Notes under the pieces: model-generated
Database searches by the model: none
Told to the model about the DNA's origin: nothing
Seen by the model: only the letters and a program-made list of their open reading frames with translations
From: Clostridiaceae bacterium
GTDB lineage: Bacteria; Bacillota; Clostridia; Oscillospirales; Acutalibacteraceae
NCBI GenBank assembly: GCA_016302625.1
Contig: JAEDNG010000050.1
Coordinates: 1 to 6,462 of the forward strand
Direction: 5' to 3'
Length of the DNA stretch: 6,462 bases
In this document: positions 1 to 6,462 of the stretch, in pieces
Layout of the letters: each line of letters starts with the position of its first letter
How positions within the stretch are numbered: position 1 is the stretch's first letter
Program-made: the position numbers and the translations under genes

Positions 1-511
1 CGCCCAAGAGCGCGGCAGACGCGCGGGAACCGAGAATGTACCGGCAATCGTCGGTTTGGCGGCGGCTTTAAAGGAAAGCTGTGACAGCCTTGATAAAAAT
101 AACGAATATGTAAAGCGACTTCGTGATAAGGCGGCAAAAGAGCTTGCGAAAATCCCTCACTCTAAAATCAACGGCGATATAAAGCGAGGCCTTGCGGGAA
201 CGCTTAACATGTGCTTTGAGGGAATCGAGGGCGAATCGCTTTTACTGTTGCTTGACGACAGGGGTATAAGCGCCTCCTCAGGCTCTGCCTGCACCTCGGG
301 CTCGCTTGACCCGAGCCATGTTTTACTGGCGCTGGGTCTTCCGCATGAGGTGGCGCACGGGTCGCTTAGAATTTCGCTTTGCGAGTACAACACCGAGGAA
401 GAAATCGACCATATTATAAAAAACGTACCCGAGGTTGTCGGATATCTGCGTTCAATGTCTCCGGTATGGAAGGACTTAGAAGAAGGGAAGAGAAAATATG
501 TTATACAGTGA
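1..511 (+). CDS. nifS: Cysteine desulfurase, NifS/IscS type (3' end only)
   Basis: A PLP enzyme that takes sulfur from L-cysteine as an enzyme-bound persulfide and hands it to a scaffold such as NifU/IscU for Fe-S cluster building in the cytoplasm. The open frame enters from the left edge (first whole codon at 2) and gives 169 residues before TGA at 509-511. The visible part starts in the family motif QERGRRAGTENVPAIVG. It contains the active-site loop SSGSACTSGS, whose cysteine is encoded at 290-292 (persulfide cysteine by family knowledge), followed by the typical SHVLLALGL and GSLRISL segments. The PLP-binding lysine and N-terminal half lie outside the window. A TTG at 56 could be read as a start, but homology clearly continues upstream of it. 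The 3' end overlaps the nifU start by 14 nt, indicating co-transcription and probable translational coupling. NifS versus IscS naming is not decided by this fragment. Confidence 0.95.
   Translation, partial: AQERGRRAGTENVPAIVGLAAALKESCDSLDKNNEYVKRLRDKAAKELAKIPHSKINGDIKRGLAGTLNMCFEGIEGESLLLLLDDRGISASSGSACTSGSLDPSHVLLALGLPHEVAHGSLRISLCEYNTEEEIDHIIKNVPEVVGYLRSMSPVWKDLEEGKRKYVIQ
481..492 (+). promoter_or_regulatory. Ribosome binding site of nifU inside the nifS end
   Basis: The purine-rich stretch AGAAGGGAAGAG lies 5 nt or more upstream of the ATG at 498 and inside the last codons of the desulfurase gene. It supports the 498 start and the 14-nt gene overlap. Confidence 0.6.
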
Positions 512-935
512 AAAGGTAATGGATCATTTCAGAAATCCGAGAAATTTAGGCACCATTGAGGACGCCGACGCGGTAGGCGAGGTCGGCAACGCCAAATGCG
601 GCGATATAATGAAGATGTATCTTAAAATCGACAACGGAATAATAACCGACGTTAAGTTCAACACCTTCGGCTGCGGCTCGGCTATCGCCACAAGCTCTAT
701 GGCGACCGAAATGATAAAGGGCAAGCCGGTTGAAGAAGCCTTAAAGCTTTCAAACAAGGCGGTTGTCGAGGCGCTCGACGGTCTGCCCGCCCACAAGATA
801 CACTGCTCGGTTTTAGCCGAAGAAGCGGTTAAAGCGGCGCTTTACGATTATTATCAGAAGCACCCCGAGCTTGAAAAGCCCGAGGGACTTCCCGACTGCG
901 CTTCCTGCGGCGGCAACTGCTGCTCCTGTCATTAA
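498..935 (+). CDS. nifU: Fe-S cluster assembly scaffold, NifU/IscU N-terminal type, with Cys-rich tail
   Basis: A 145-residue scaffold on which [2Fe-2S]/[4Fe-4S] clusters are assembled from NifS-derived sulfur and iron before transfer to apo-proteins. The whole IscU-like fold is present: start MLYSEKVMDHFRNPRN, then the three conserved cluster cysteines C34 (in NAKCGD, with the conserved Asp at 36), C59 (in FGCGSAIATSS) and C103 (in KIHCSVLAEEA, with His102 before it). There is no ferredoxin-like or C-terminal Nfu domain as in Azotobacter NifU, so this is the short housekeeping form. The end is unusual: after about residue 130 comes CASCGGNCCSCH, adding five cysteines (134, 137, 141, 142, 144) and a terminal His, absent from classical IscU. 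The start is the ATG that overlaps the desulfurase gene, preceded by a purine-rich site. nifS-nifU order without an adjacent hscA or fdx is common in Clostridia. Confidence 0.95.
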   Translation: MLYSEKVMDHFRNPRNLGTIEDADAVGEVGNAKCGDIMKMYLKIDNGIITDVKFNTFGCGSAIATSSMATEMIKGKPVEEALKLSNKAVVEALDGLPAHKIHCSVLAEEAVKAALYDYYQKHPELEKPEGLPDCASCGGNCCSCH

Positions 936-947
936 CAATCATGATTT

Positions 948-985
948 AAGCCTTACCCGGAAAAAAGGTAGGGCTTGAATTTTGC
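948..985 (+). terminator. Rho-independent terminator after nifU
   Basis: A 10-bp stem AAGCCTTACC (948-957) pairs with GGTAGGGCTT (967-976), with one G-T wobble and a 9-nt A-rich loop. A short, imperfect T tract (AATTTTGCTT) follows. It sits 12 nt after the nifU stop and ends the nifS-nifU transcript. The weak T tract lowers confidence slightly. Confidence 0.75.
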
Positions 986-1044
986 TTAATAAAATTCTTT
1001 ATTTTGCAAAAAAACTTAAATTAAAAAGTCTTTTAAAATAACAG

Positions 1045-1073
1045 TTGACTTTTGCTTCGTTTTATAATAATAT
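1045..1073 (+). promoter_or_regulatory. Putative sigma-70 type promoter of the ABC exporter gene
   Basis: TTGACT at 1045-1050 as -35 is separated by 17 nt from TAATAT at 1068-1073 as -10, with an AT-rich stretch upstream (about 985-1043) that could act as an UP element. A better-looking TATAAT at 1063-1068 lies only 12 nt from the same -35, so the exact -10 is uncertain. Predicted transcript start is near 1080, giving a leader of about 30 nt. Confidence 0.55.
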
Positions 1074-1098
1074 TTATCGGCAAAAATAAAATACCGCC

Positions 1099-1104
1099 GA
1101 GGTG
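1099..1104 (+). promoter_or_regulatory. Shine-Dalgarno that sets the exporter start
   Basis: GAGGTG lies 6 nt before the ATG at 1111. The in-frame GTG at 1102 is part of this site and therefore is unlikely to be the start codon. Confidence 0.75.
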
Positions 1105-1110
1105 CTTATC

Positions 1111-2913
1111 ATGACACAGGCAAAGCCAAAGTTCGACGAGGAAAAAATTCTTAAGGAAGAACGGACGCTGCTTGAATGCTATTCCGGCAAAAAGCGCGGA
1201 TTTATTGCTACTCTTTTCAGGTTTTATAAGGGTAACTATAAAAATCTGATTATAGCGGCGATTATGTTTTTAATTAAATCGTCTCCGACATGGATAATTC
1301 CTCTGATAACCGCGGGGGTAATAAATATCGCGGTGCAAAGACCGGACGACGCGGTGCACAGGTTTATTGTTTACGGCGCGATTACGGCTTTGATTCTTCT
1401 GCAGAATATTCCTACTCATACCGTTTACATGATGTATTTAAGCCGTGCGCAGAGAAGCGTCGAGGCGGGGCTTCGCGGCGCTATGATAAGAAAGCTCCAG
1501 CAGCTGTCCGTAACCTTTCATAAGGAGGTTGAATCGGGCAAAATTCAGTCTAAGGTAATGCGCGACGTTGAGGCAATAGAAAACTTTACAAGTCAGATTT
1601 TCACCACGGCGATCACCGTGATTACGAATATGGCGATATCTCTTGTTATCGTGATAAATAAAAATCTGACGGTTTTTGCAATGTTTCTCGTCTGCATTCC
1701 GTTTGCGGTATTGCTTAATAATATTTTCGCTAAAAGAATGAGGGCGCTCAGCCATAATTTCCGAAAGGAAATGGAAAACACCGCTTCCGACGTTCTTGAT
1801 ATGGAGGAGCTTATCCCTGTAACAAGGGCACACGCGCTTGAAAAGTGCGAGGTTAAAAAGCTTACGGCTTCGGTTACGCGAATTGCCGAAAGCGGCTATA
1901 AAATGGATAAAATCTTTGCGATTTTCGGCTCGGCAAACTGGGTGATGTTTTCGATTTTTCAGATGATCTGTCTGTTTTTCACGGGCTTTTTGGCTTTTAA
2001 GGGCAAAATCACGATAGGCGATATTTCGCTTTATCAGAGCTATTTTAACTCTCTTATCGGTCAGGTTTCGAGTATTATTGGGCTTATGCCGATTATAGCA
2101 AAGGGCGCTGAATCCATAAGCTCAATAGGTGAAATATTAGCTTCGCATGATATTGAGGACAATACCAATAAGCTTAAAATGAAAAAGCTTGACGGCAGCT
2201 ATGAGTTTAAAGACGTTTATTTTAAATATGACGATAAAACCCCGGTGTTAAACGGCTTTTCCCTTACGGTAAAGCCGGGTGAGACAGTGGCGCTTGTCGG
2301 TGAATCGGGTTCGGGAAAATCAACCGTGCTTAATCTTGTTATAGGCTTTAACAAGCCCGACAGCGGCAGCTTTAAAATTGACGGAATTGACGCGGGCGAC
2401 ATAGATATGCGCTCCTACCGCCGCTTTATTTCGGTAGTTCCGCAAAATTCTATTTTGTTTTCGGGTACGATAAGGGAAAATATAACCTACGGAAGAAAAC
2501 ATGTAACTGATGAGCTGCTTAATTACGCAGTTAAGGCGGCAAGGCTTGAAAGCGTTATCGAAAAGCTGCCTGACAGACTTGATACTATGGTGGGCGAGCA
2601 TGGCGCTAAGCTTTCGGGAGGACAGAGGCAGAGAATTTCGATAGCGAGGGCGATTATCAGAAACCCTCGTGTAATCATCTTTGACGAGGCGACCAGCGCC
2701 CTTGACTCGGTCACCGAAAGCGAAATTCAGAAAGCGATTGAAAATCTTACCGAAAACCGTACCACGTTCATTGTAGCGCACAGGCTTTCGACGATTAAAA
2801 ACGCCGATAAAATCGCCGTTGTGGATAACGGCCGCTGCGTCGAATACGGTACATATGACGAGCTGATGGCAAAAAAAGGGCAGTTTTACAGGTTAAAACA
2901 GATGCAGTCTTAA
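1111..2913 (+). CDS. ABC exporter half-transporter (membrane domain fused to ATPase)
   Basis: A 600-residue MsbA/MDR-type exporter subunit: six membrane helices followed by a nucleotide-binding domain, working as a homo- or heterodimer in the cytoplasmic membrane and using ATP to move a substrate outward. Hydrophobic segments lie near residues 46-66, 87-107, 164-183, 185-206, 269-296 and 302-329 after a charged N-terminal stretch of about 40 residues. The ATPase domain is complete: A-loop Tyr about 373, Walker A GESGSGKST (397-405), Q-loop Gln445, signature LSGGQ (501-505), Walker B VIIFDE with catalytic Glu526, D-loop SALD (529-532) and H-loop His557. All catalytic residues are intact, so it should be active; length is normal for the family. 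The start is ATG 1111 because of the Shine-Dalgarno at 1099. It has its own promoter and terminator and no neighbouring partner subunit, so a homodimer is likely. The substrate (drug, lipid, peptide) cannot be told. Confidence 0.93.
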   Translation: MTQAKPKFDEEKILKEERTLLECYSGKKRGFIATLFRFYKGNYKNLIIAAIMFLIKSSPTWIIPLITAGVINIAVQRPDDAVHRFIVYGAITALILLQNIPTHTVYMMYLSRAQRSVEAGLRGAMIRKLQQLSVTFHKEVESGKIQSKVMRDVEAIENFTSQIFTTAITVITNMAISLVIVINKNLTVFAMFLVCIPFAVLLNNIFAKRMRALSHNFRKEMENTASDVLDMEELIPVTRAHALEKCEVKKLTASVTRIAESGYKMDKIFAIFGSANWVMFSIFQMICLFFTGFLAFKGKITIGDISLYQSYFNSLIGQVSSIIGLMPIIAKGAESISSIGEILASHDIEDNTNKLKMKKLDGSYEFKDVYFKYDDKTPVLNGFSLTVKPGETVALVGESGSGKSTVLNLVIGFNKPDSGSFKIDGIDAGDIDMRSYRRFISVVPQNSILFSGTIRENITYGRKHVTDELLNYAVKAARLESVIEKLPDRLDTMVGEHGAKLSGGQRQRISIARAIIRNPRVIIFDEATSALDSVTESEIQKAIENLTENRTTFIVAHRLSTIKNADKIAVVDNGRCVEYGTYDELMAKKGQFYRLKQMQS

Positions 2914-2918
2914 ATCTT

Positions 2919-2961
2919 AAAGGCGCTTATATCGGTGAAATCCGGTGTGAGTGCTTTTTTT
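2919..2961 (+). terminator. Rho-independent terminator after the ABC exporter
   Basis: A long stem pairs 2919-2935 with 2942-2957 around a 6-nt loop TGAAAT. It contains four G-T wobbles and one bulged G, and ends in a run of seven T (2955-2961). It begins 5 nt after the stop codon and separates the exporter from the downstream activase operon. Confidence 0.8.
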
Positions 2962-2998
2962 AATTTCTATTCAAATGAATTTGTTAATTTTTTATCCA

Positions 2999-3027
2999 TT
3001 GTTTTTTTGCGGCATTTGTAGTATAAT
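2999..3027 (+). promoter_or_regulatory. Putative sigma-70 type promoter of the activase operon
   Basis: A perfect -10 TATAAT (3022-3027) lies 17 nt after TTGTTT (2999-3004), a weak -35. The predicted transcript start near 3034 gives a leader of about 40 nt. The region is AT-rich and non-coding, between a terminator and a gene start. Confidence 0.65.
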
Positions 3028-3057
3028 TAATCAGATATAAATATGCTTCAAAAATAA

Positions 3058-3064
3058 TGGGGAA
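3058..3064 (+). promoter_or_regulatory. Ribosome binding site of the large activase gene
   Basis: TGGGGAA sits about 10 nt before the ATG at 3073. It is a modest match to the anti-Shine-Dalgarno. It is flanked by AATAAT (3053-3058) and ATTATT (3067-3072), which could form a weak hairpin with the site in its loop; the stem has only A-T pairs and is probably not stable. Confidence 0.5.
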
Positions 3065-3072
3065 AAATTATT

Positions 3073-6033
3073 ATGGGTATAGGTAAAAACGCGGCTGAGC
3101 TCGCGTTAGGCATTGATATAGGCTCAACTACGGCGAAAATTGTACTTCGTAAAGGGGACGAGGTGCTTTTTGAGCGGTATGAGCGGCATTTTTCGCAGGT
3201 GCGCGAAAAAACTGCGGAGCTTTTACACTTAATAAGCGGAATAACCGGTGACAGCGAGATTTCAGCCGCTGTTTCGGGTTCGGCGGGTTTAGGTCTTGCC
3301 GAGGCGGCAAACATTCCGTTTATTCAAGAGGTTTTCGCGACAGGCGAGGTTGTAAAGCTAAAAGAACCCGATACCTCCTGCGTTATTGAATTAGGCGGCG
3401 AGGACGCAAAGATAATATTTTTTGACGGCGGTCTTGACGAGCGCATGAACGGCAGCTGCGCGGGCGGCACGGGCGCGTTTATCGACCAGATGGCGACCCT
3501 GCTTAACATAACGGTTGACGAGCTTGATAAATTAAGCCTTGATGCAGGCAGACTTTATCCTATAGCCTCGCGCTGCGGCGTTTTCGCAAAGACCGACATT
3601 CAACCGCTTCTTAATCAGGGCGCGCGGAAAGAGGACGTTGCCGCCAGCATTTATCAAGCGGTGGTTAATCAAACGATAGCCGGACTTGCTCAAGGCAAAA
3701 AGATAAAGGGCAAGGTGCTTTTCTTAGGCGGACCGCTTTATTACTGCAAGGGACTTGGAATTCGCTTTAAGGAAACGCTCGGACTTGACGATGAACACGC
3801 TGTATTCCCCGAATACGCACGCTTTGCGGTGGCATTGGGCGCTTCATACTATGCCGAAAAGCAGAACGTTACATATACTGTTGATTCGCTTATAAAGGCG
3901 GTGGAAAACGCAGGCTCGGTGTCCTCCGGCAAGGGAAGACTTAAACCTCTTTTCGCAGATAATGAGGAATATGAAGAATTTTTAAAAAGACACGCTGAGT
4001 CTTCGGTTAAAAACGCGGATATTTCTGAATATACGGGAAAAGCCTACCTCGGAATAGACTGCGGCTCGACGACGACAAAGCTTTGCCTTTTAAGCGAGAA
4101 TAACGAAATTATATATTCATATTACGCTTCAAATAAAGGAAATCCCGTAGAAATTGTAAGGGAGCAGTTAACAGAAATTTATAAGCTTACGGGCGATAGA
4201 ATTACGATTGCAGGCTCCGCTGTCACAGGCTACGGCGAGGAGCTTATTAAGCACGCCTTTTCGGTGGATTACGGTATTGTTGAGACCATAGCCCACTATA
4301 CCGCCGCGAAATATTTTGAGCCGGACGTTGGCTTTATTTTAGACATTGGCGGTCAGGATATTAAGTGCTTTAAGATAAGAAACGGCGCTATTGACAGCAT
4401 TATGTTAAATGAAGCCTGTTCCTCGGGCTGCGGCTCGTTCCTTGAAACCTTTGCAAAGGCGATGGGCTATTCGATTGAGGACTTTGCCGAAAAGGGACTT
4501 CACGGTAAAGCGCCCGTGGATTTAGGCAGCCGCTGTACCGTGTTTATGAATTCCTCGGTTAAGCAGTCGCAAAAGGACGGCGCGTCGGTTGAGGATATTT
4601 CGGCGGGACTGTCGATTAGCGTTGTCAAAAACGCGCTTTATAAGGTTATCCGCGCTTCGTCTGCCGAAGAACTCGGCGAAAAAATCGTCGTTCAGGGCGG
4701 AACATTTTATAATGACGCCGTTCTGCGCGCCTTTGAGCGGGAGATAGGTCACAATGTTATCCGTCCCTCAATCGCGGGACTTATGGGAGCCTACGGCGCG
4801 GCGCTTTACTCAAAAAAGTGCGAAAAATCAAGTATTATCGACCCTGAAAGCCTTAAAAGCTTTGTTCATACTTCAAAATCCGCCGTTTGTCAGGGCTGTA
4901 CGAATCATTGCAGACTGACGGTAAACTCCTTCGGCGACGGAAAGAAATTTATTTCGGGCAACCAGTGCGAAAAGGGACTCGGAAAAGCCGCGCCTAAAGA
5001 GCCGCTTTACAATCTTTACGAATTTAAGCGGAATTATCTTACCTCCTTAAAACCGGAGGAGGGAACGCGCGGAACGGTAGGCTTGCCGCTTGCGCTCGGT
5101 ATGTACGAATTACTTCCTTTGTGGCACGGAATTTTCACGAAATTGGGCTTTAAGGTTTTGGTTTCTCCGATGTCAACACGGCGCACCTATGAGAAAGGGC
5201 AGTTTTCCATTCCGTCGGACACCGCCTGCTATCCCGCAAAAATAATGCACGGACATATTGAAAATCTTATTGAGAACGGAGCAGACGCTGTTTTCTACCC
5301 CTGCCTTACCTACAATATGGACGAGAAGATGACCGACAATCATTATAACTGTCCTGTTGTGGCGTATTATTCCGAGCTTTTAAAGGGTAATGTAGAGGAG
5401 CTCTCAAAGGTTAAATTCCTTTATCCGTATCTTAATATCAATAATAAGCGGGAGCTTACAAAAGAGCTGTATATTTATCTTGCAAAATTCTATGACGGAA
5501 TTACAAAGTCAGAGGTAAAGGCGGCTGTTGATTACGGTCTTAATGAGTACGCCAAATATATGCAGGCGGTAAGAGACGAGGGAGCTAAAGCGCTCGACTT
5601 TGCGCGAAAGAACAACAAGCGCATTATGATTTTAGCGGGCAGACCCTATCATATCGACGCGGAAATCGGTCATGGAATAGACAAGCTTGCAAATACGTTA
5701 GGTTTTGTTGTCGTAAGCGAGGACAGCGTTTTCTCTCTTGCAGAGCCGTTCACGGTCAAGGTTTTAAACCAGTGGACATATCACGCAAGGCTTTACAGAG
5801 CGGCGCGTTATGCCGCGGAGCATGAGGACACAGAGCTTGTGCAGTTAGTGTCTTTCGGCTGCGGGGTGGACGCGATAACCACCGACGAGGTGCGTACAAT
5901 ACTCGAAAGCGCGGGAAAGTACTATACACAGATTAAAATTGACGAGATTACCAATTTAGGAGCGGTCAAGATAAGACTGCGCTCACTTATAGGAGCGCTT
6001 GACGAAAGGAGCGGGGAAAATGGAGGAGCGTAA
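3073..6033 (+). CDS. Acyl-CoA dehydratase activase-related protein: two HgdC-like ATPase domains plus DUF2229/HgdB-like part
   Basis: A 986-residue cytoplasmic protein of the 2-hydroxyacyl-CoA dehydratase activator superfamily (ASKHA ATPases that inject low-potential electrons into an Fe-S partner). Domain 1 (about 11-262): phosphate loops GIDIGSTTAK (13-22) and ELGGEDAK (106-113), cluster cysteines C129 (NGSCAGGTG) and C168 (SRCGVF), adenosine loop LGGPLYY (218-224). Domain 2 (about 325-580): GIDCGSTTTK (327-336), DIGGQDIK (424-431), C449/C453 (EACSSGCGSF), C488 (SRCTVF), QGGTFYND (541-548). A cysteine linker (C606, C609, C613, C632) precedes a DUF2229-like region with SDTACYPAK (715-723), FYPC (741-744) and GRPYHID (856-862). 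An HgdB-like end with SFGCGVDA (C930) follows, then KIDEITNLGAVKIRLRSL. In HgdC, one cysteine pair per subunit holds a [4Fe-4S] cluster between two subunits. Here both halves sit in one chain, so an intramolecular cluster is inferred. Its in vivo substrate is unknown. The 3' end overlaps the next gene by 14 nt. Confidence 0.9.
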   Translation: MGIGKNAAELALGIDIGSTTAKIVLRKGDEVLFERYERHFSQVREKTAELLHLISGITGDSEISAAVSGSAGLGLAEAANIPFIQEVFATGEVVKLKEPDTSCVIELGGEDAKIIFFDGGLDERMNGSCAGGTGAFIDQMATLLNITVDELDKLSLDAGRLYPIASRCGVFAKTDIQPLLNQGARKEDVAASIYQAVVNQTIAGLAQGKKIKGKVLFLGGPLYYCKGLGIRFKETLGLDDEHAVFPEYARFAVALGASYYAEKQNVTYTVDSLIKAVENAGSVSSGKGRLKPLFADNEEYEEFLKRHAESSVKNADISEYTGKAYLGIDCGSTTTKLCLLSENNEIIYSYYASNKGNPVEIVREQLTEIYKLTGDRITIAGSAVTGYGEELIKHAFSVDYGIVETIAHYTAAKYFEPDVGFILDIGGQDIKCFKIRNGAIDSIMLNEACSSGCGSFLETFAKAMGYSIEDFAEKGLHGKAPVDLGSRCTVFMNSSVKQSQKDGASVEDISAGLSISVVKNALYKVIRASSAEELGEKIVVQGGTFYNDAVLRAFEREIGHNVIRPSIAGLMGAYGAALYSKKCEKSSIIDPESLKSFVHTSKSAVCQGCTNHCRLTVNSFGDGKKFISGNQCEKGLGKAAPKEPLYNLYEFKRNYLTSLKPEEGTRGTVGLPLALGMYELLPLWHGIFTKLGFKVLVSPMSTRRTYEKGQFSIPSDTACYPAKIMHGHIENLIENGADAVFYPCLTYNMDEKMTDNHYNCPVVAYYSELLKGNVEELSKVKFLYPYLNINNKRELTKELYIYLAKFYDGITKSEVKAAVDYGLNEYAKYMQAVRDEGAKALDFARKNNKRIMILAGRPYHIDAEIGHGIDKLANTLGFVVVSEDSVFSLAEPFTVKVLNQWTYHARLYRAARYAAEHEDTELVQLVSFGCGVDAITTDEVRTILESAGKYYTQIKIDEITNLGAVKIRLRSLIGALDERSGENGGA
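6005..6011 (+). promoter_or_regulatory. Strong Shine-Dalgarno for the downstream HgdB-like gene
   Basis: AAAGGAG lies 8 nt before the ATG at 6020, inside the 3' end of the activase gene. It shows that the second cistron has a genuine translation start of its own and is not merely the result of a sequencing frameshift. Confidence 0.8.
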
Positions 6034-6462
6034 ATATATACCCTTTACCGAGGAAATGAAGAGGGACTACACAATTCTTGTTCCGAATATGCTCCCGCGC
6101 CACTTTAAGCTGTTTTTGCAGGTGTTTAAGAATTACGGATATAAGCTTGAGCTGCTTGAAACCTCGGGACACAGAATTATCGAAACGGGACTAAAATATG
6201 TTCATAACGACACCTGCTATCCGGCAATTCTCGTTATCGGTCAGTTTATCGACGCGCTTAAATCAGGCAAGTACGACGTTAATAAAACCGCGCTTATTCT
6301 TTTTCAGACCGGCGGCGGGTGCAGAGCGTCGAACTATATTTTTCTCCTGCGAAAAGCCCTCGAAAGGGCGGGCTACGGCTATGTGCCGGTAATCTCCTTT
6401 AATTTGGGCGGACTTGAAAAGCACCCCGGCTTTAAGCTTACCGTGCCTATTCTCCACCGACT
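6020..6462 (+). CDS. HgdB-like 2-hydroxyacyl-CoA dehydratase-family protein (5' part, runs off the window)
   Basis: The frame is open from ATG 6020 to the window end: 147 codons plus two bases, with no stop, so the gene continues to the right. The protein begins MEERKYIPFTEEMKRDYTIL and resembles the last third of the roughly 1400-residue fused activase/dehydratase proteins of Clostridia (COG3581-like region). Two cysteines lie in characteristic loops: C66 in HNDTCYPA and C101 in TGGGCRASNY. In HgdB-like and double-cubane cluster proteins such cysteines bind Fe-S clusters, so cluster binding is a reasonable inference. It most likely forms a complex with the upstream 986-residue protein: the genes overlap by 14 nt, and the frame shifts from 1 to 2 across the junction. 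The start is supported by AAAGGAG at 6005. Family assignment is from recalled motifs. Confidence 0.85.
   Translation, partial: MEERKYIPFTEEMKRDYTILVPNMLPRHFKLFLQVFKNYGYKLELLETSGHRIIETGLKYVHNDTCYPAILVIGQFIDALKSGKYDVNKTALILFQTGGGCRASNYIFLLRKALERAGYGYVPVISFNLGGLEKHPGFKLTVPILHR

Noticed and set aside
56..511. A short 151-residue protein starting at TTG 56.
   Set aside because: Cysteine desulfurase homology (QERGRRAGTEN) continues in frame to the left edge, so this is the tail of a gene cut by the window.
948..976. Hairpin after nifU as a riboswitch or small RNA.
   Set aside because: It is a simple stem-loop directly after a stop codon with a T tract, which fits a terminator; no aptamer-like conserved core is visible.
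1102..1110. GTG at 1102 as the start of the ABC exporter (603 residues).
   Set aside because: This GTG is part of the Shine-Dalgarno GAGGTG for the ATG at 1111, and no site of its own lies at a suitable distance upstream.
1521..1530. Near-perfect Shine-Dalgarno TAAGGAGGTT inside the exporter gene.
   Set aside because: No start codon lies at a usable distance with a meaningful frame. It simply encodes Lys-Glu-Val in the transporter. At most it could slow ribosomes.
1438..2781. Several minus-strand open frames of 60-150 codons opposite the ABC exporter and, elsewhere, opposite the activase and nifSU genes.
   Set aside because: They mirror well-supported + strand genes, show no recognisable motifs, and have no separate promoter or spacing of their own.
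6198..6392. Small + strand open frame of 64 codons near the right edge.
   Set aside because: It lies in another frame over the HgdB-like gene, which is open from 6020 to the window end and has family motifs.

Overview
The window looks like chromosomal DNA of an anaerobic Firmicute, most likely a gut-type Clostridium/Oscillospirales relative. This is inferred from a clostridial NifS-NifU pair, good Shine-Dalgarno sites, AT-rich intergenic gaps around mid-GC genes, and a very large ATP-driven acyl-CoA dehydratase activase-like protein typical of strict anaerobes. No phage, transposon, CRISPR or RNA-gene signature was seen. All genes lie on the + strand and coding density is high.

Layout: (1) bases 1-935 hold the 3' end of a cysteine desulfurase gene (nifS/iscS type) that overlaps a complete nifU-type Fe-S scaffold gene by 14 nt. 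A hairpin terminator follows. (2) Bases 1045-2961 hold a self-contained unit: promoter, a 600-residue ABC half-exporter (membrane domain fused to ATPase), and a second hairpin terminator. (3) From about 2999 a third promoter drives a 986-residue protein. It carries two tandem BcrAD/BadFG/HgdC-type ATPase (activase) domains, a four-cysteine linker, and a DUF2229/HgdB-like part. It overlaps by 14 nt the start of a further gene, cut off by the window end, that encodes the remaining HgdB-like portion. In many relatives, as I recall them, these last two are one polypeptide of about 1400 residues; here the protein is divided into two cistrons.

How they fit together: NifS and NifU build Fe-S clusters. 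The activase/HgdB-like pair is expected to need them, because HgdC-type ATPases use a bridging [4Fe-4S] cluster to push electrons at low potential to an Fe-S partner (2-hydroxyacyl-CoA dehydratases, benzoyl-CoA reductases, double-cubane cluster proteins). The physiological substrate of the large fused branch is, to my knowledge, not established, so this is the most interesting part of the window. The ABC exporter between them has its own promoter and terminator, and its substrate cannot be read from the sequence.
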